NCBI GenBank assembly: GCA_023101885.1
Contig: JALPQD010000214.1
Coordinates: 682,001-746,000 of the forward strand
Direction of reading: 5' to 3'
DNA: 64,000 bases
Origin: Typhlomys cinereus
Lineage: Eukaryota > Chordata > Mammalia > Rodentia > Platacanthomyidae
Numbering within the stretch: the first letter of the stretch is position 1; each line of letters opens with the position of its first letter. Of the stretch, positions 22,946-33,425 are shown in pieces. The position numbers and the translations under genes were made by a program. Under the pieces are notes generated by a model. The model was not told the DNA's origin, searched no databases, and saw only the letters and a list, made by a program, of their open reading frames with translations.

Positions 22946-23427
22946 TGTTGGGCCTTGTCAAGATCTTGGACAAGGCCTGTTGGAACTTCCTGAGTCTGGC
23001 AAGAGTTTCATGACCTGTTTAAGCTGCCTCACCAGTATGACTCAGCACAGCCTTGTGGCTGATGCAATATAGCCTTAGGTTGCAATAGCAACTGACCCAT
23101 AGTAATGCCCCACTAGCCCATAATAATCTCACGAGACTACAAATCTCACGAGACTACGCCTTCTACAGTTGGTCATTAAACTGCCTAGCTGAAAGGGCCA
23201 ATTAGCAAAGACTCACACTAGGACTTATGGGGTGTTGGATGGGATATATAAGGGCCTGACTGTTGGAATAAAGTTGGTTCCTGCTTCGACAGAGCTCCTG
23301 GCCTGGTGTGTCTTTCCCTGGTCGTAAGGGGGGGTGTGGGCCAGCAACACTCATCATCCTGCTCAGCCCCAGGTTGTGCCTGGCTAGACCAGCACTCCCT
23401 TCCGCACTAGCTGCCGAGAGCCCAGCA
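22946..23427 (+). mobile_element. Endogenous retrovirus 3' LTR
   Basis: 482 bp, TGTTGGGCC to CAGCA. CCAAT at 23198-23202, TATATAAG at 23245-23252, AATAAA at 23267-23272. U3 carries a 14-bp direct repeat, TCTCACGAGACTAC at 23127-23140 and 23144-23157. The 5' LTR has the same block with its second unit altered. Confidence 0.95.
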
Positions 23428-23433
23428 GGGGAG
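23428..23433 (+). repeat. 6-bp TSD of the retrovirus (right)
   Basis: GGGGAG, identical to 20034-20039. Confidence 0.85.
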
Positions 23434-23509
23434 GGTGCAAGGAGGACTGGGGAGGGGAGTAGGAAGGGAAGGTATTGGGGTACCTATTAAGAAAAAAAAG
23501 GCCTATGAA
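23434..23509 (+). mobile_element. L1 3' UTR end, right part
   Basis: Continues the purine-rich tract and ends with TACCTATTAAG and an A8 run, the L1 3' end seen elsewhere in the window. Together with 19631-20039 it forms one L1 fragment split by the retrovirus. Confidence 0.85.
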
Positions 23510-23640
23510 CAAGGAAGAGTACTTGCCACCAAACACCAAAGCTGACAACTTGAGTTGATTTTAGTAACCTTCCAGCAGATTTTTCCTGTGACCTTCATAT
23601 GCATGCATATACACACACAATAAATAAAAAATGCAAATAT
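23510..23640 (+). mobile_element. Split SINE, 3' part (right 69-bp duplication)
   Basis: 23510-23578 duplicates 19562-19630. After it the SINE proceeds to its tail: TGACCTTCATATGCATGC, then a CA tract and AATAAATAAA. That tail is typical of B4-type SINEs. Confidence 0.65.
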
Positions 23641-23989
23641 TAAGCAACTATTCTAAATATATAGCTTTGTCTTTAGAAAAAAAATCACAGATAAAAATGC
23701 AATTAATCCTTGTCATTGAATATACTCATAAAAAATAAAAAGTATAATTTCATTTCCTCCTGATATACATATGACACCATTTCACTTCATAATTTCAGTG
23801 TGACATGATGGATATCAAAAGGAGTAGATCTCCTGTAGCAAAACTGATCATTTATGTACATATACATTGCTTACATTTGAGCTAAAACATGTAGACATAT
23901 TTTCCATAACTGTAAATGAGCCATAAACCATCATTCTATGACAATTGGGCTGAATAAAGTATTTCCATGTTTTAACCAATTTCTATTTT
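23641..23989. other. Unassigned AT-rich DNA
   Basis: Nothing recognised. Confidence 0.4.
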
Positions 23990-24003
23990 TTTTTTTTGGC
24001 GAC

Positions 24004-24036
<33 letters not shown>

Positions 24037-24262
24037 ACCAGAGGGCACTTGAATGTGTTTGCTTGTGGAGACCCAAGGATTCCTTGGGTTGCTCTACCTC
24101 CTTACTGCTTTGCTTTAGGGTTTCCCAGCATCTGCCTTCCAGGGCAGGAATTGCAGGCCTCGGTCAGGCACCTCAGTCAGGCACTTTTACTTTCAATCTG
24201 GTCCCAAGAACTCAAGTACTTTTATTTTTGAGGTAAGTCTTTGACTTCTGAGCCCTCTCCTT
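23990..24262 (-). mobile_element. Old copy of the tRNA-derived SINE
   Basis: The plus strand shows T-run, (GT)13, 'AGAGGGCACTT', a body with 'AAGGATTCCTTGGG', and a degraded head near 24195-24262 (AGTCTTTGACTTCTGAGCC). Order equals the reverse complement of the family. The two plus-strand frames through it are repeat artefacts. Confidence 0.7.
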
Positions 24263-24603
24263 AGTTTCAATTTTTTCTCTTAGAACATGAAATTATTGTT
24301 TTAGAAGGTCTGAGAAAAAAGTGAACAAATGTATTTTAATATTAAAATTCTATTTATTAATTTTCGACAGTGTCTAAGTCTGTGGCCCAGGCTTTCTTTC
24401 AATTAATATGGCAATATGGCTTTTTCTCCTTCCAAAATGGTAGGATTCACACATGAGCTTCTAAATCTGTTTATTTTAAAACATAAACATTTGAAATTTA
24501 TTCTTTTTTTATACACTGATGTACCATCTCTAAGAGTGTTATTAAAGTTGAAGACATAATTTTCCATGGGGATAACCTGATATCTAAAAATATTTGGTTC
24601 TGT
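24263..24603. other. Unassigned AT-rich DNA
   Basis: Nothing recognised. Confidence 0.4.
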
Positions 24604-24619
24604 CTGCATTATAGTTCTT

Positions 24620-24894
24620 TTTTTTTTTTTTAATTTTTTTTATTTATTTATTCAATTGTGTGTGTGTGTGTATGTATGTGTGTGCGCGCGTGTGTGTCTG
24701 TGTGTGTAGAACCACGGACGAATTCGCGAACCACCATGGACGCCTCCCACTTCCTCCGCCCCGGGATTCACAGGCGGACGGAAACACAGGCCGCCCCTGC
24801 TTCCGCCCGGCGTCTATACGTGGGATCTGGGATCCGAACTCAGGACCTTCCGCCTGCAAGGCAGAGGCTTAACCCCTGAGCCACCTCTCCATCC
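24620..24894 (-). mobile_element. Young tRNA-derived SINE with 16-bp TSD
   Basis: Flanked by CTGCATTATAGTTCTT at 24604-24619 and 24895-24910, an exact match. Minus-strand structure is tRNA-like head, GC-rich body, CA tract with CGCG interruption, A-rich tail. It is close to the 16.2, 30.2, 31.1 and 55.4 kb copies. Confidence 0.95.
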
Positions 24895-24910
24895 CTGCAT
24901 TATAGTTCTT

Positions 24911-25420
24911 ATGGAATATATAAACTTATTTTTTAAAACAATTTTGATGAAACTTTTTTTTCTGCTCTACTCAAGGACAACTGAGGGTATTCCAGAAAGC
25001 ATTGAGCCCCAGACCATTCTTGGCAGATTTTACAAGTCCACCCTCTCAAAAATGAGTGGAATTTAGACTCTGTTTCTTGACATGAAGGCACACTACAACA
25101 TGTTTTATGTAATTTTTAGGTGTTATGTCAATTAGAAAGCTTGGGGTCACTGATTAAATAGCTAGATGTTACTAATTGCACAACCTTTTGATGTTAATTA
25201 AAAATCTATTATAATTAATGACAAAATGTTAAAAGGAGTCAGTTATCTAAGCAATTGGAGTATTTTACATAAATTAACACACTGTATTTCTCATTACCAG
25301 ACTAAAGAGATTAAAATTAATCAGGTAAAGGTATTATTCTATCATAGATAAATGAAAACTGGAGGTCAGTAAAGACCCAGGTATTTGAACAATTTAAGGC
25401 GTTAGCTATTTTTGTTTTTC
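24911..25420. other. Unassigned AT-rich DNA
   Basis: No gene. A moderately GC-rich patch at about 24965-25060 is not assigned. Confidence 0.4.
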
Positions 25421-25428
25421 TTTTCTAT

Positions 25429-25477
<49 letters not shown>

Positions 25478-25770
25478 CTGTGCGCGCATGCGTGCGTGCG
25501 TGGGTGTGGGTGTGTGTGCATGTGTGAATGTGTGTGTGAGAGAGAGATGTGGACTCATGTAAAAGTACATTCACATTTGTATATATGTATGAGTGTAGGT
25601 CACATTAGGTATCAGTCCTCACCTTCCATTGAGACAGGGAAGCTTTGAAATTACAAACACACTATACTCTGCTGATGCTCTGTTTTATGTGGATTCTGAA
25701 GATTCATAACTTAAGGTCTTCATGATTTTGTAATAAGCTCCTTAATCACTGAGCTATCTCTGCAGCTCAA
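25421..25770 (-). mobile_element. B4-like SINE with long GT/GTGC tract
   Basis: A GT tract at about 25431-25476, then CGTGCGTGCG variants to 25520, belongs to the CA tail of a minus-strand SINE. Its head ends near 25735-25768 (TCCTTAATCACTGAGCTATCTC, antisense of the tRNA-like part). The element is old. Confidence 0.6.
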
Positions 25771-25784
25771 CGGTCTGTCGTTTT

Positions 25785-26041
25785 TATTTTATTTTATTAT
25801 TTTTCATATGTGTGTGTATCAGAGGGCATTATGTATGCTGGTGGAGGCCTAAGGGTAACTTCATGAATAATGTTGAATGGGTCTACTTCCTTATTGCTGT
25901 GCTTTGGGATTTCCCAAGCTCTGCCTTCCAAGAGTATGGGACACCACTTCTGACTGGTGTTTTTTGTAGATCTGGGGATCCAAACTCTGGTGTCTCTACT
26001 TGGGAGGCAGAGTCTTAACTCCTGAGCCATATCTCCAGCCC
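25785..26041 (-). mobile_element. Old copy of the tRNA-derived SINE
   Basis: It ends on the plus strand with GAGTCTTAACTCCTGAGCC and CTCCAGCCCC, the antisense SINE head. The body has AGAGGGCATTATG and AAGCTCTGCCTTCC. The tail microsatellite is short (GTGTGTGT). It lies only 14 bases after the B4-like element, in the same orientation. Confidence 0.75.
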
Positions 26042-27153
26042 CATATCTGTCCTTTCAAATCCTAAAATATTAAGCTCTGTAAACACTAGTTAAAATATAT
26101 ACAAATTGTAGATCTTCTAGATTGACTAGCTATACACACATGCAAATTCCATTTGTTAAATGAGTCATTTGAATCTCTAAAACATTGTTCTTACCCAGAA
26201 ACCATGTACTTCCTTTTAATTCATTTGCAATTTCATTTTGCCAGTTTCTAGGACCTCATAGCTTCTATTACATGAATAAAATCCACATAAATATCAAATG
26301 TAAACACACACAAAATTATAAACATTAGATTAATGTTTGTATAAACATGTATTTTTTGAGAATAGAAGAGAAATAACATCCTCTGCCTAAAAAATTTCAT
26401 GTGGCAGATACAAGAAGTGGAGAAAATTTTATTTGAAACTATTCAACAGAGAATGAACGAACTCAGTTCATTTCAAATATATTGCACTGGAATTTTAGAC
26501 AATGTCATAAAACAGTGTAATATTCTAAAGGTAACTGGAAAATGGTTACTTATATGAATGAGTCATCTGTATTTGCTAACTGGCATAAGATGAAATAAAG
26601 CTCTCCTCTCAGGGAGATTAGATAAGCACATCCCTCCCTTTCTGGATGATTTGATGCCAGAGGCATGCTTCCCAGGTTTGCAGAAGATTTTCCTGTGTGG
26701 TGATACATTCAAGAAAACATACATCTCAAGGAGACAGGAAATAATATGAAATTAACAATTTACTAGCTTGCATGATGAAAGAAAAGAAGGTCAGAGTCAT
26801 ATAACTAGGAAGAAATCAGTTAGATTTTTAATCAAATTTAGAGAAATATTGAGGTCTTCTTGGTCAACTCTGAATGTTTCATAACTTTATATAACCTAGA
26901 ATTTCTATCAATAGGAGTATAATATATTGCTCCTTGATCAACTTTCAGTATAAACTCTAGCTTTTGCTTTGTTTTGATTTCATAATAACATGTGAAATCA
27001 AGTTCAAGACAATTAAATTAGTTGTGATTTCTGAGCTGGGCTTTAGTTCTGTAGGGTAGACACTTATCTAACAGGCACGGAGTACTGGTTTTGAATGCAA
27101 GCACAAAAAATGAAGTGTGTTTTTCTGAATGAGTAGGGAAAAAAAGTCATCAG

Positions 27154-27158
<5 letters not shown>
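26042..27158. other. Unassigned DNA
   Basis: No gene. 26590-26720 is a higher-complexity block without repeats. Confidence 0.4.

Positions 27159-27192
<34 letters not shown>
27159..27192 (+). repeat. (CA)n microsatellite
   Basis: Seventeen CA units, uninterrupted, not obviously part of a SINE. Confidence 0.95.
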
Positions 27193-27194
<2 letters not shown>

Positions 27195-27529
27195 AATAGA
27201 TTTTTTTCTATTTTTTGTTTTACTCTAAAAGATTATTTAACATGAAAATGGCTAGTAGATTTAGCAGTTTTTAAAAGAATAAAAAAAGAAAATGAGTTTT
27301 GATCTGATTTTGTGGTGTGTGTATGTGTGTGAAGAAATAAATAAACTTTAAAGGAAATAAATCTGTGTAGAAATATTGCTGGCATAATTTGTTACATTGA
27401 TTTTGAATTTCTAACATATTTTATTCTCCAATAATTTTACACTTTACAGTTCATGTGATATAATCATGCTGATGGAAATAAAAGTGGGAGAAGTGATAAT
27501 GTCAATAATATAATACATACTTAATTGAC

Positions 27530-27680
27530 TTAATATTTTTAACATTGGCATATCTCCTGATAATGTGTCTCTCTTGCCATGAGGGACTATAACCTGAAAC
27601 TGTGAATTAAATAAAACCTTCCCTTCCCCCTTAAAAAGTTTGTGTTGCATCTTGCTTTAACAATGAGATATGAGAGGGAA
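27530..27680 (+). mobile_element. hAT/URR1-like transposon 3' end
   Basis: The words ATGAGGGACTATAACCTG, AACTGTGAATTAAATAAA and CTTTAACAATGAGATATGAG follow the order of the 3' end of rodent non-autonomous hAT-Charlie elements of URR1 type. Short and diverged; family from memory. Confidence 0.4.
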
Positions 27681-28324
27681 ACACTTTTCTAAAATAAATA
27701 AAAAGAAAATAATTTCTTCATCATGAATACTTAAATATTCAAGACATTGCAACCATTCAGAAATATTCAAAATAAATATTGAATGTGAAAGAAGTACTGT
27801 GATCAGTCTCTAGTTGGGCCATCACGAAAATAATTTAAAGTCACAGGTCACACCATTTTTTTAAAAAAAATAAAGCCTGTTTCCTTTATTTCTTACTGTT
27901 TATCCATCATTGTAAAATTTTTTACTTAAATACAACATCAAGGAATTATTTGTGGAGTGATCTCACTTGAGCATGTCAGAAAATCTGATTCATTTACCTA
28001 ACCTTCCTCTTGTAAAGGAAGGTCAGGTGGAGAATAAATACAAAGTTCTTAGAAAAGGAGAAATATGTCCCCCCCAAATTGAGTGACATTTAATTAAAGA
28101 TGTCATCAAAAAATTACAACTTTGAAGAAGTGAATTAGCCTTTTGAAAATTTATAACCATGCTTAGATTTAATTTTGTAGTTGAGGCGATTCGTTAAAGT
28201 TTTCATGGTTAGAAGTTCAGATTTATAACAGAACTTTTTTGTAAGTTGAAAATCAAATTAAAGTTGTAAAAGCACAGAAGCATTATAGATATCAAAATAA
28301 AGTTTCTTCAAAAGAAATTACCTT
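27681..28324. other. Unassigned AT-rich DNA
   Basis: Nothing recognised. Confidence 0.4.
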
Positions 28325-28600
28325 TGAAAGGAGACTGTGGATGGCTAGGTCCTAAACATCTAAATCACCATGCCCACCCTTGAGTCCCAAGGCTCAGGCA
28401 ACCTTACAAAAGGGGTATTAGTAACAATGCAAAAACCCGAGGCTAGGGAGAAATACTGCCAGACTTCAAGCTTTGGTCCACGTCAGACTAACCAGCTAAG
28501 AGATATCTACATGCTTTAGTCCTGCACAATAATTGAACTATCAAAATTTCAACATGGAGGAAGAACTCTGAACATTGAACTCAAGTGGTAAGGCTTTTTC
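28325..28600 (+). mobile_element. Possible old L1 3' UTR relic
   Basis: CCCAAGGCTCAGGCAACCTT and neighbouring words recall the 3' UTR of older rodent L1s, also seen weakly at 51600-51660. Only short matches, no tail or TSD. Confidence 0.25.
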
Positions 28601-29779
28601 AAAAAATATCTTTGCTTATTAAATTCTCTCACCCACAAACCAATTTCTGCATCTTTTGAGAAAATGACTGTAGAATGTTTTTATAATTCTTCTGCATTGT
28701 TGCTGATAAATTACCACCAAACAGCTTACTTGATATCTTCTTCCATTGCTTATCTTATCTATTGATAAATAGTACACTGTAAATCACTTTTTAAAAGTTC
28801 ACTCATTAAAGCACTTTTACACTTAAAGTATTTCAACTGATATGGGCCTAAACTTAGATTTATCCAAAAGAATAGTTTATGAAGTAATATTTGATTATCA
28901 AGAGAAATATCCCAAAACAAGTATTGCTCTAAATCGCAAAGGCCAAAGTTACATGAAAAGATAATCATTATTTTTTTGAATTTTGTATTTTACTAGATAT
29001 ATTGTATATTTTTGCTAACTGCAGCAGGCATAGCTTGTATATATTATTTTAGTATTGCAATAGTATCCAGGCACATGCAATATAGAAAGCATAAATATAT
29101 TATCCCTGAATGAGCTATATATACAAATATTTTTTCAATGCAGCCTGTGAATTTTGACTACTGCCCAATATTTAATTTATGAGTATCTAGATGTTTTACT
29201 TATAATCTTTAGTGTTACATAAGAATTGATATTTTAATTATTTTTCAGTGAAAGCACTTTCAAATAATATTGCACTACTGTGATATCATTTATAGGTATG
29301 TTTTCTATTTTGTTAGAGAGACAAGATGCATAGAACAGCAACTGATCATTTTGCACATAAACTAAGATCAAAAACACCTTTTCTGATCTTACAATCAAAA
29401 ACTTCTCATTAAGTAGTGCTACAGAGACCTGATTGCTCCAATATGATCCCTCAGTGATATTTCATATTTTAATAAGACCATTCATTATAGTTAGCTTTTT
29501 ATGTTGAAGCTTCTAGATATTCATGGAAAATAACATCATTATCTCAATTGCATTCTGAACCAATTTGAGATGTTTTTATGTTAGGGTGATTCCTTTCTCT
29601 GTCTTCATTTTGCATTAACTATGTGCCTATGTGCCTGCTCAGCATTTTTTTGTCTTCCGATTCCTTGATCCTGTTTTTTCAGTTTTATTGTGTAAACTTA
29701 GTGAACAGCAACTGACAGCTAGATAATAATTTTACTGTACTGGAGAGCACAGTATCCTAACTCCCTATTCATCTATCAT
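28601..29779. other. Unassigned AT-rich DNA
   Basis: Nothing recognised. Confidence 0.4.
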
Positions 29780-30219
29780 AGTTAGGTACAGGTATCAACT
29801 TGACAGTTGAGGGTTTCAACTCCAGGTACATTTGTAGAGAATTAATGGTTGAGTTAAGCCCACAGCAAATCTGCAAGACATTGTCTAGCTGATGCGGAAG
29901 GTCCGTAATGAGTGGGACTAGGCCCTGGAATAAAATACCAAGAGCTTATTGAGAAAGTTGACATCCTTCTGTATACTAGGCCAGTCATGCTGGTCTGACA
30001 AGGAAGAGGTTGTCTGTTTCTCAGCCATCATGTGATGATGGCATGGTAAGTTCCCTCGGCCCTGGTGTTGGTGTGTGCTGTCTAGTCAAGCTGGACTGAG
30101 AACTGTAATGAGACTGTCCTAAGAAAATAAACCCCTTGTTCCCTTAAGCCATTTAATGGTCATTAATCAACAACCATGCAGGCAAACTGCAACATCATCT
30201 CAACAGAAATTTCATCAGC
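29780..30219 (+). mobile_element. hAT/URR1-like non-autonomous DNA transposon
   Basis: It starts ATAGTTAGGTACAGGTATCA and follows the same sequence as 57922-58330, including TTGTCTAGCTGATG, GAATAAAATACCA, CATGCTGGTCTG and AACTGTAATGAGACTGTC. The foldback right end of the 58 kb copy is missing here. A young SINE inserted just downstream. Confidence 0.65.
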
Positions 30220-30234
30220 AAAAAATCATTAACA

Positions 30235-30530
30235 GGGTCTGGAGAGGTGGCTCAGTAGTTAAGCCTCTGCCTTGGAGGCAGAAGGTCCTGAGTTTGGATC
30301 CTAGACCCCACCATATAGACGCCAAATGGAAGCCGGGGCGGCCTGCATTTCTGGTCCTGGTAGGGCGGAGCCTGTGAATCCCCGGGCAGAGTAAACAAGG
30401 AGGAGGTGGAGGTAGTCCATGGTGGTTCCAGAATTCGTCCATGGTTCTACACACACGCACATACATACACACATATACATACACACACGCACACACGAAC
30501 AATTGAATAAATAATAAATAAAAAAAATTT
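30235..30530 (+). mobile_element. Young tRNA-derived SINE with 15-bp TSD
   Basis: Flanked by AAAAAATCATTAACA at 30220-30234 and 30531-30545. The head reads GTCTGGAGAGGTGGCTCAGT, then the tRNA-like region with GAGTTTGGATCC, the GC-rich body, a CA/TACA tract and an A-rich tail. Frames on both strands here (for example 30215-30580 minus) come from the SINE. Confidence 0.95.
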
Positions 30531-30545
30531 AAAAAATCATTAACA

Positions 30546-31097
30546 TGCATATATATATTTAACATTAGAGAAGCAAGCATTCAAATATTGTATTGATTTT
30601 TTCTTCTTTCTTACTGGACGTTGAAAAATTTATTAAAAAATATTTCTTAGCTCTTAGTACTTAGGGTCCAAAAATCTGTCATTAGCATCTCCTTGGATTT
30701 ACATGTGCCAGAAAAATGGAAGAGTTCATGGGTCTTGAGAGGAAATAAGAGAAAGCTCAATTTGCATTGTTTTCCTCCCTTCATGAAAGTAAAAGCCCTG
30801 TGTTTTTCAATATCCTACCTGTGTCTTCAATATCCCACTAGCCCCCAATACCATCACATCGGGTACAAATCTTACAGCACACAAAAGCTAAGCTAAACCC
30901 TCATCTGAATCTCAGCAAATTTTAAGAGCAATATCTATATTGGACTTAACCATAAAGCCCATATATTGGTTCTATAATCTTTAGTGACAAAACAGAAAGA
31001 CAACAATGCAGAAATTGGCAATTTTTATTGTTGCAATTTGAACCCATGCACATTTCAAATTATATCCATATTGAGATCAGTGGGAATGAAAGTGATA
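30546..31097. other. Unassigned AT-rich DNA
   Basis: Nothing recognised. Confidence 0.4.
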
Positions 31098-31133
31098 AAT
31101 TTTTTAATAATTTTTTTATTTATTATTTATTCA

Positions 31134-31181
<48 letters not shown>

Positions 31182-31394
31182 ACCATGGATGAATTCGGGA
31201 ATCACCATGGATGCCTCCACGTCCTCCTTGTTTACTCTGACTCAGGATTCACAGGCTCTGTCTTACCAGGACCGGAAACGCAGGCCGCCCCCGCTTCCGC
31301 CCGGCGTCTATCTATAGTGGGGTCTAGGATCCGAACTCAGGATCTTCTGCTTGCAAGGCAGAGGCTTAACCCCTGAGCCACCTCTCCAGCCCCG
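31098..31394 (-). mobile_element. Young tRNA-derived SINE, (CA)21 tail
   Basis: Plus strand: T-rich start, (GT)21 at 31136-31178, body, then head antisense ending AGGCTTAACCCCTGAGCCA and CTCTCCAGCCCC. The TSD is weak: GTGATA occurs on both sides, then the copies differ. The 130-codon frame 30984-31376 is driven by the SINE. Confidence 0.9.
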
Positions 31395-32429
31395 TGATAG
31401 AAAAATTTAAGGATAGAGTCAATTACACTTTATATTCTATTGCCATAATTTATTACGTATACAGATCCATTACTGAATTTCCCATGATCTTAATTTTTGA
31501 TCTGCTTTGGTTTTATCAACATCTCCCCATTCCAATGGAATATAGGAAATGAACATATCACATGAGTTTTGCCCTATTCCACACTCCTAATATTTATTAC
31601 AAATGGTAACCTAGAATTAAAGATTCAAAAGACAATCTTTTCTCAAATGCATATATGTTGAAAATTGAATAGCATGAAATCCAGTATAACATATGTGGGT
31701 CATCTGTATTTCAAGATGTGTATGGACAAGCATTAGGTTCTTGCACACATAAACTTTGTTCTCCTTTATAAGGATTGTCAAGTGTATGTTTATTTTAAGA
31801 TGCTGATTTTAGATTCAAATAAAAATCCCACACTGAATTTAGGTATTGCTATACTATTTTTATTTTGTATGAATATTTAGCAAGCAAAATATGATTAGTT
31901 TTTAAAAAGAGTTTATAATAAAATATATTTTATAGTAAGCAATAATATTTTAATTTGCAACAGATTCCTTTATAAACAATAAAATATTATTTTATAAGCT
32001 TTTAAATGTTACTCCAAAATATATTACGATTGCATATTTCATTTTACTTCAGAATACATGTCTATATTTGAATTTTTACATGAAAATTTAAAAAAAAACA
32101 GCAAAAGTTTTCACAAAAAAAAAAAAAACCCACAATCTTAAGACAAACCAAAGTCCTAATGCTGGTAAAAGGATGCTGACCAAAAATAAAGATTGTTTTT
32201 GTTGTTTTCTTTTTCCCTTTTTGACAGACCAGTCCTACATTTGTTGCAGGCAATGTTTATTAACAAAACCATCAGAGAAAACAGAGTAGAAGATCCTCAA
32301 AAACCTAAATTGTAGAATTACATTATAATCCCAGAATTTAATAGTAGGTATAATTGCTAAGGAAATGAACATTTTGAAGAGACATCTTACTCCTAGATTT
32401 GTTGCTGCTCTTTTTACATATACCAGGGT
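31395..32429. other. Unassigned AT-rich DNA
   Basis: Nothing recognised; several A- and T-runs. Confidence 0.4.
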
Positions 32430-32565
32430 CTTTCTTATCAGCTAGACAATCTCCTGGGGGTTCATTCTGAGCTTACCTCTTCTACAAGTTCTCTAAAAAT
32501 GTACCCAGAGCTCAATTCCACAACTGTCAAGTGACACCTGTACCTAACTATGACATACATTACAT
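32430..32565 (-). mobile_element. hAT/URR1-like transposon, one end
   Basis: The plus strand ends GTGACACCTGTACCTAACTATG, the reverse complement of the terminal words at 29780 and 57922, and has TAGACAATCTCCTGGG for the CCAGGAGATTGTCTA of the family. Only this end is present. Confidence 0.6.
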
Positions 32566-33027
32566 GCAAAGAAACTATCTCTTTAACAATTAAATTAAAA
32601 TTTTGATTTAAATCATTTTCAATAAGGTTGAAATCATCTTGACATTCCCAAGTCAGAAGAAATTAATAATAACTACTCAATGATCCGAGTTCACTTCAAA
32701 AATTCTGAAACATTACAAGACAGAGTTACAAACACAAGCATCTAGCCACCACCTCGCTATGTCATTAAATAAAGTTCTAGAAATAATATGGATTTCTGAG
32801 TGTCTACTCACAGTATCTATATGTACAATTTAACATTAGGCTTCATTTTTGACATGTGCTTATTATTCTGTAGCTGACTTTATCAGAAACTTCAGTCTGG
32901 ATTCTCAGTGCCCCTATCTGCTCTCACTATCATCCCACTAGGTCGAATACATTGACAAGTTGCTCACTTCTGTCTGCTCTTTCTGACTCTGAGCTCTACC
33001 TTTCTTTCTATTCTTCATGCATAGCAT

Positions 33028-33425
33028 ATGTGATAGTTAATCTTGGTTGTCAAACTGATACACCTGATCAGTTGAGATGAGCTAAAGAAATTATCTGGAT
33101 CAATACATTTACAATACAAAGACCAGCTCCAGATCCCATTGGAACCTTCCTAGATCTCATTGGAACTTCCCAGTAGCTGGCCAGATAAAAGGAATCATAG
33201 ATCAGGAGACTGAGAAGAGAGACTCTCCAGCCTTCAGCCCCCACCCACTAGCCTACTGGATATCTGCCATGAGAGCCTGTCAGCTTCAGCCACCAGCCAT
33301 GTCACATCCACATGAAAGACCGTATCTCCCTCTGGAATCCTAAACTGAATAAACCTCTCTTTCTCCCTTAAGTTGATTGACTTTGAGTGCACTCTCACAG
33401 CAATAGCTAAGAGTAACCATTACAG
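33028..33425 (+). mobile_element. Second hAT-like non-autonomous element
   Basis: It opens TGATAGTTAATCTTGGTTGTC and ends CAGCAATAGCTAAGAGTAAC. It has AACTGAATAAACCTCTCTTT before the end, a common layout in rodent and mammalian hAT-Charlie derivatives. Its body differs from the 29.8/57.9 kb family. Confidence 0.5.
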
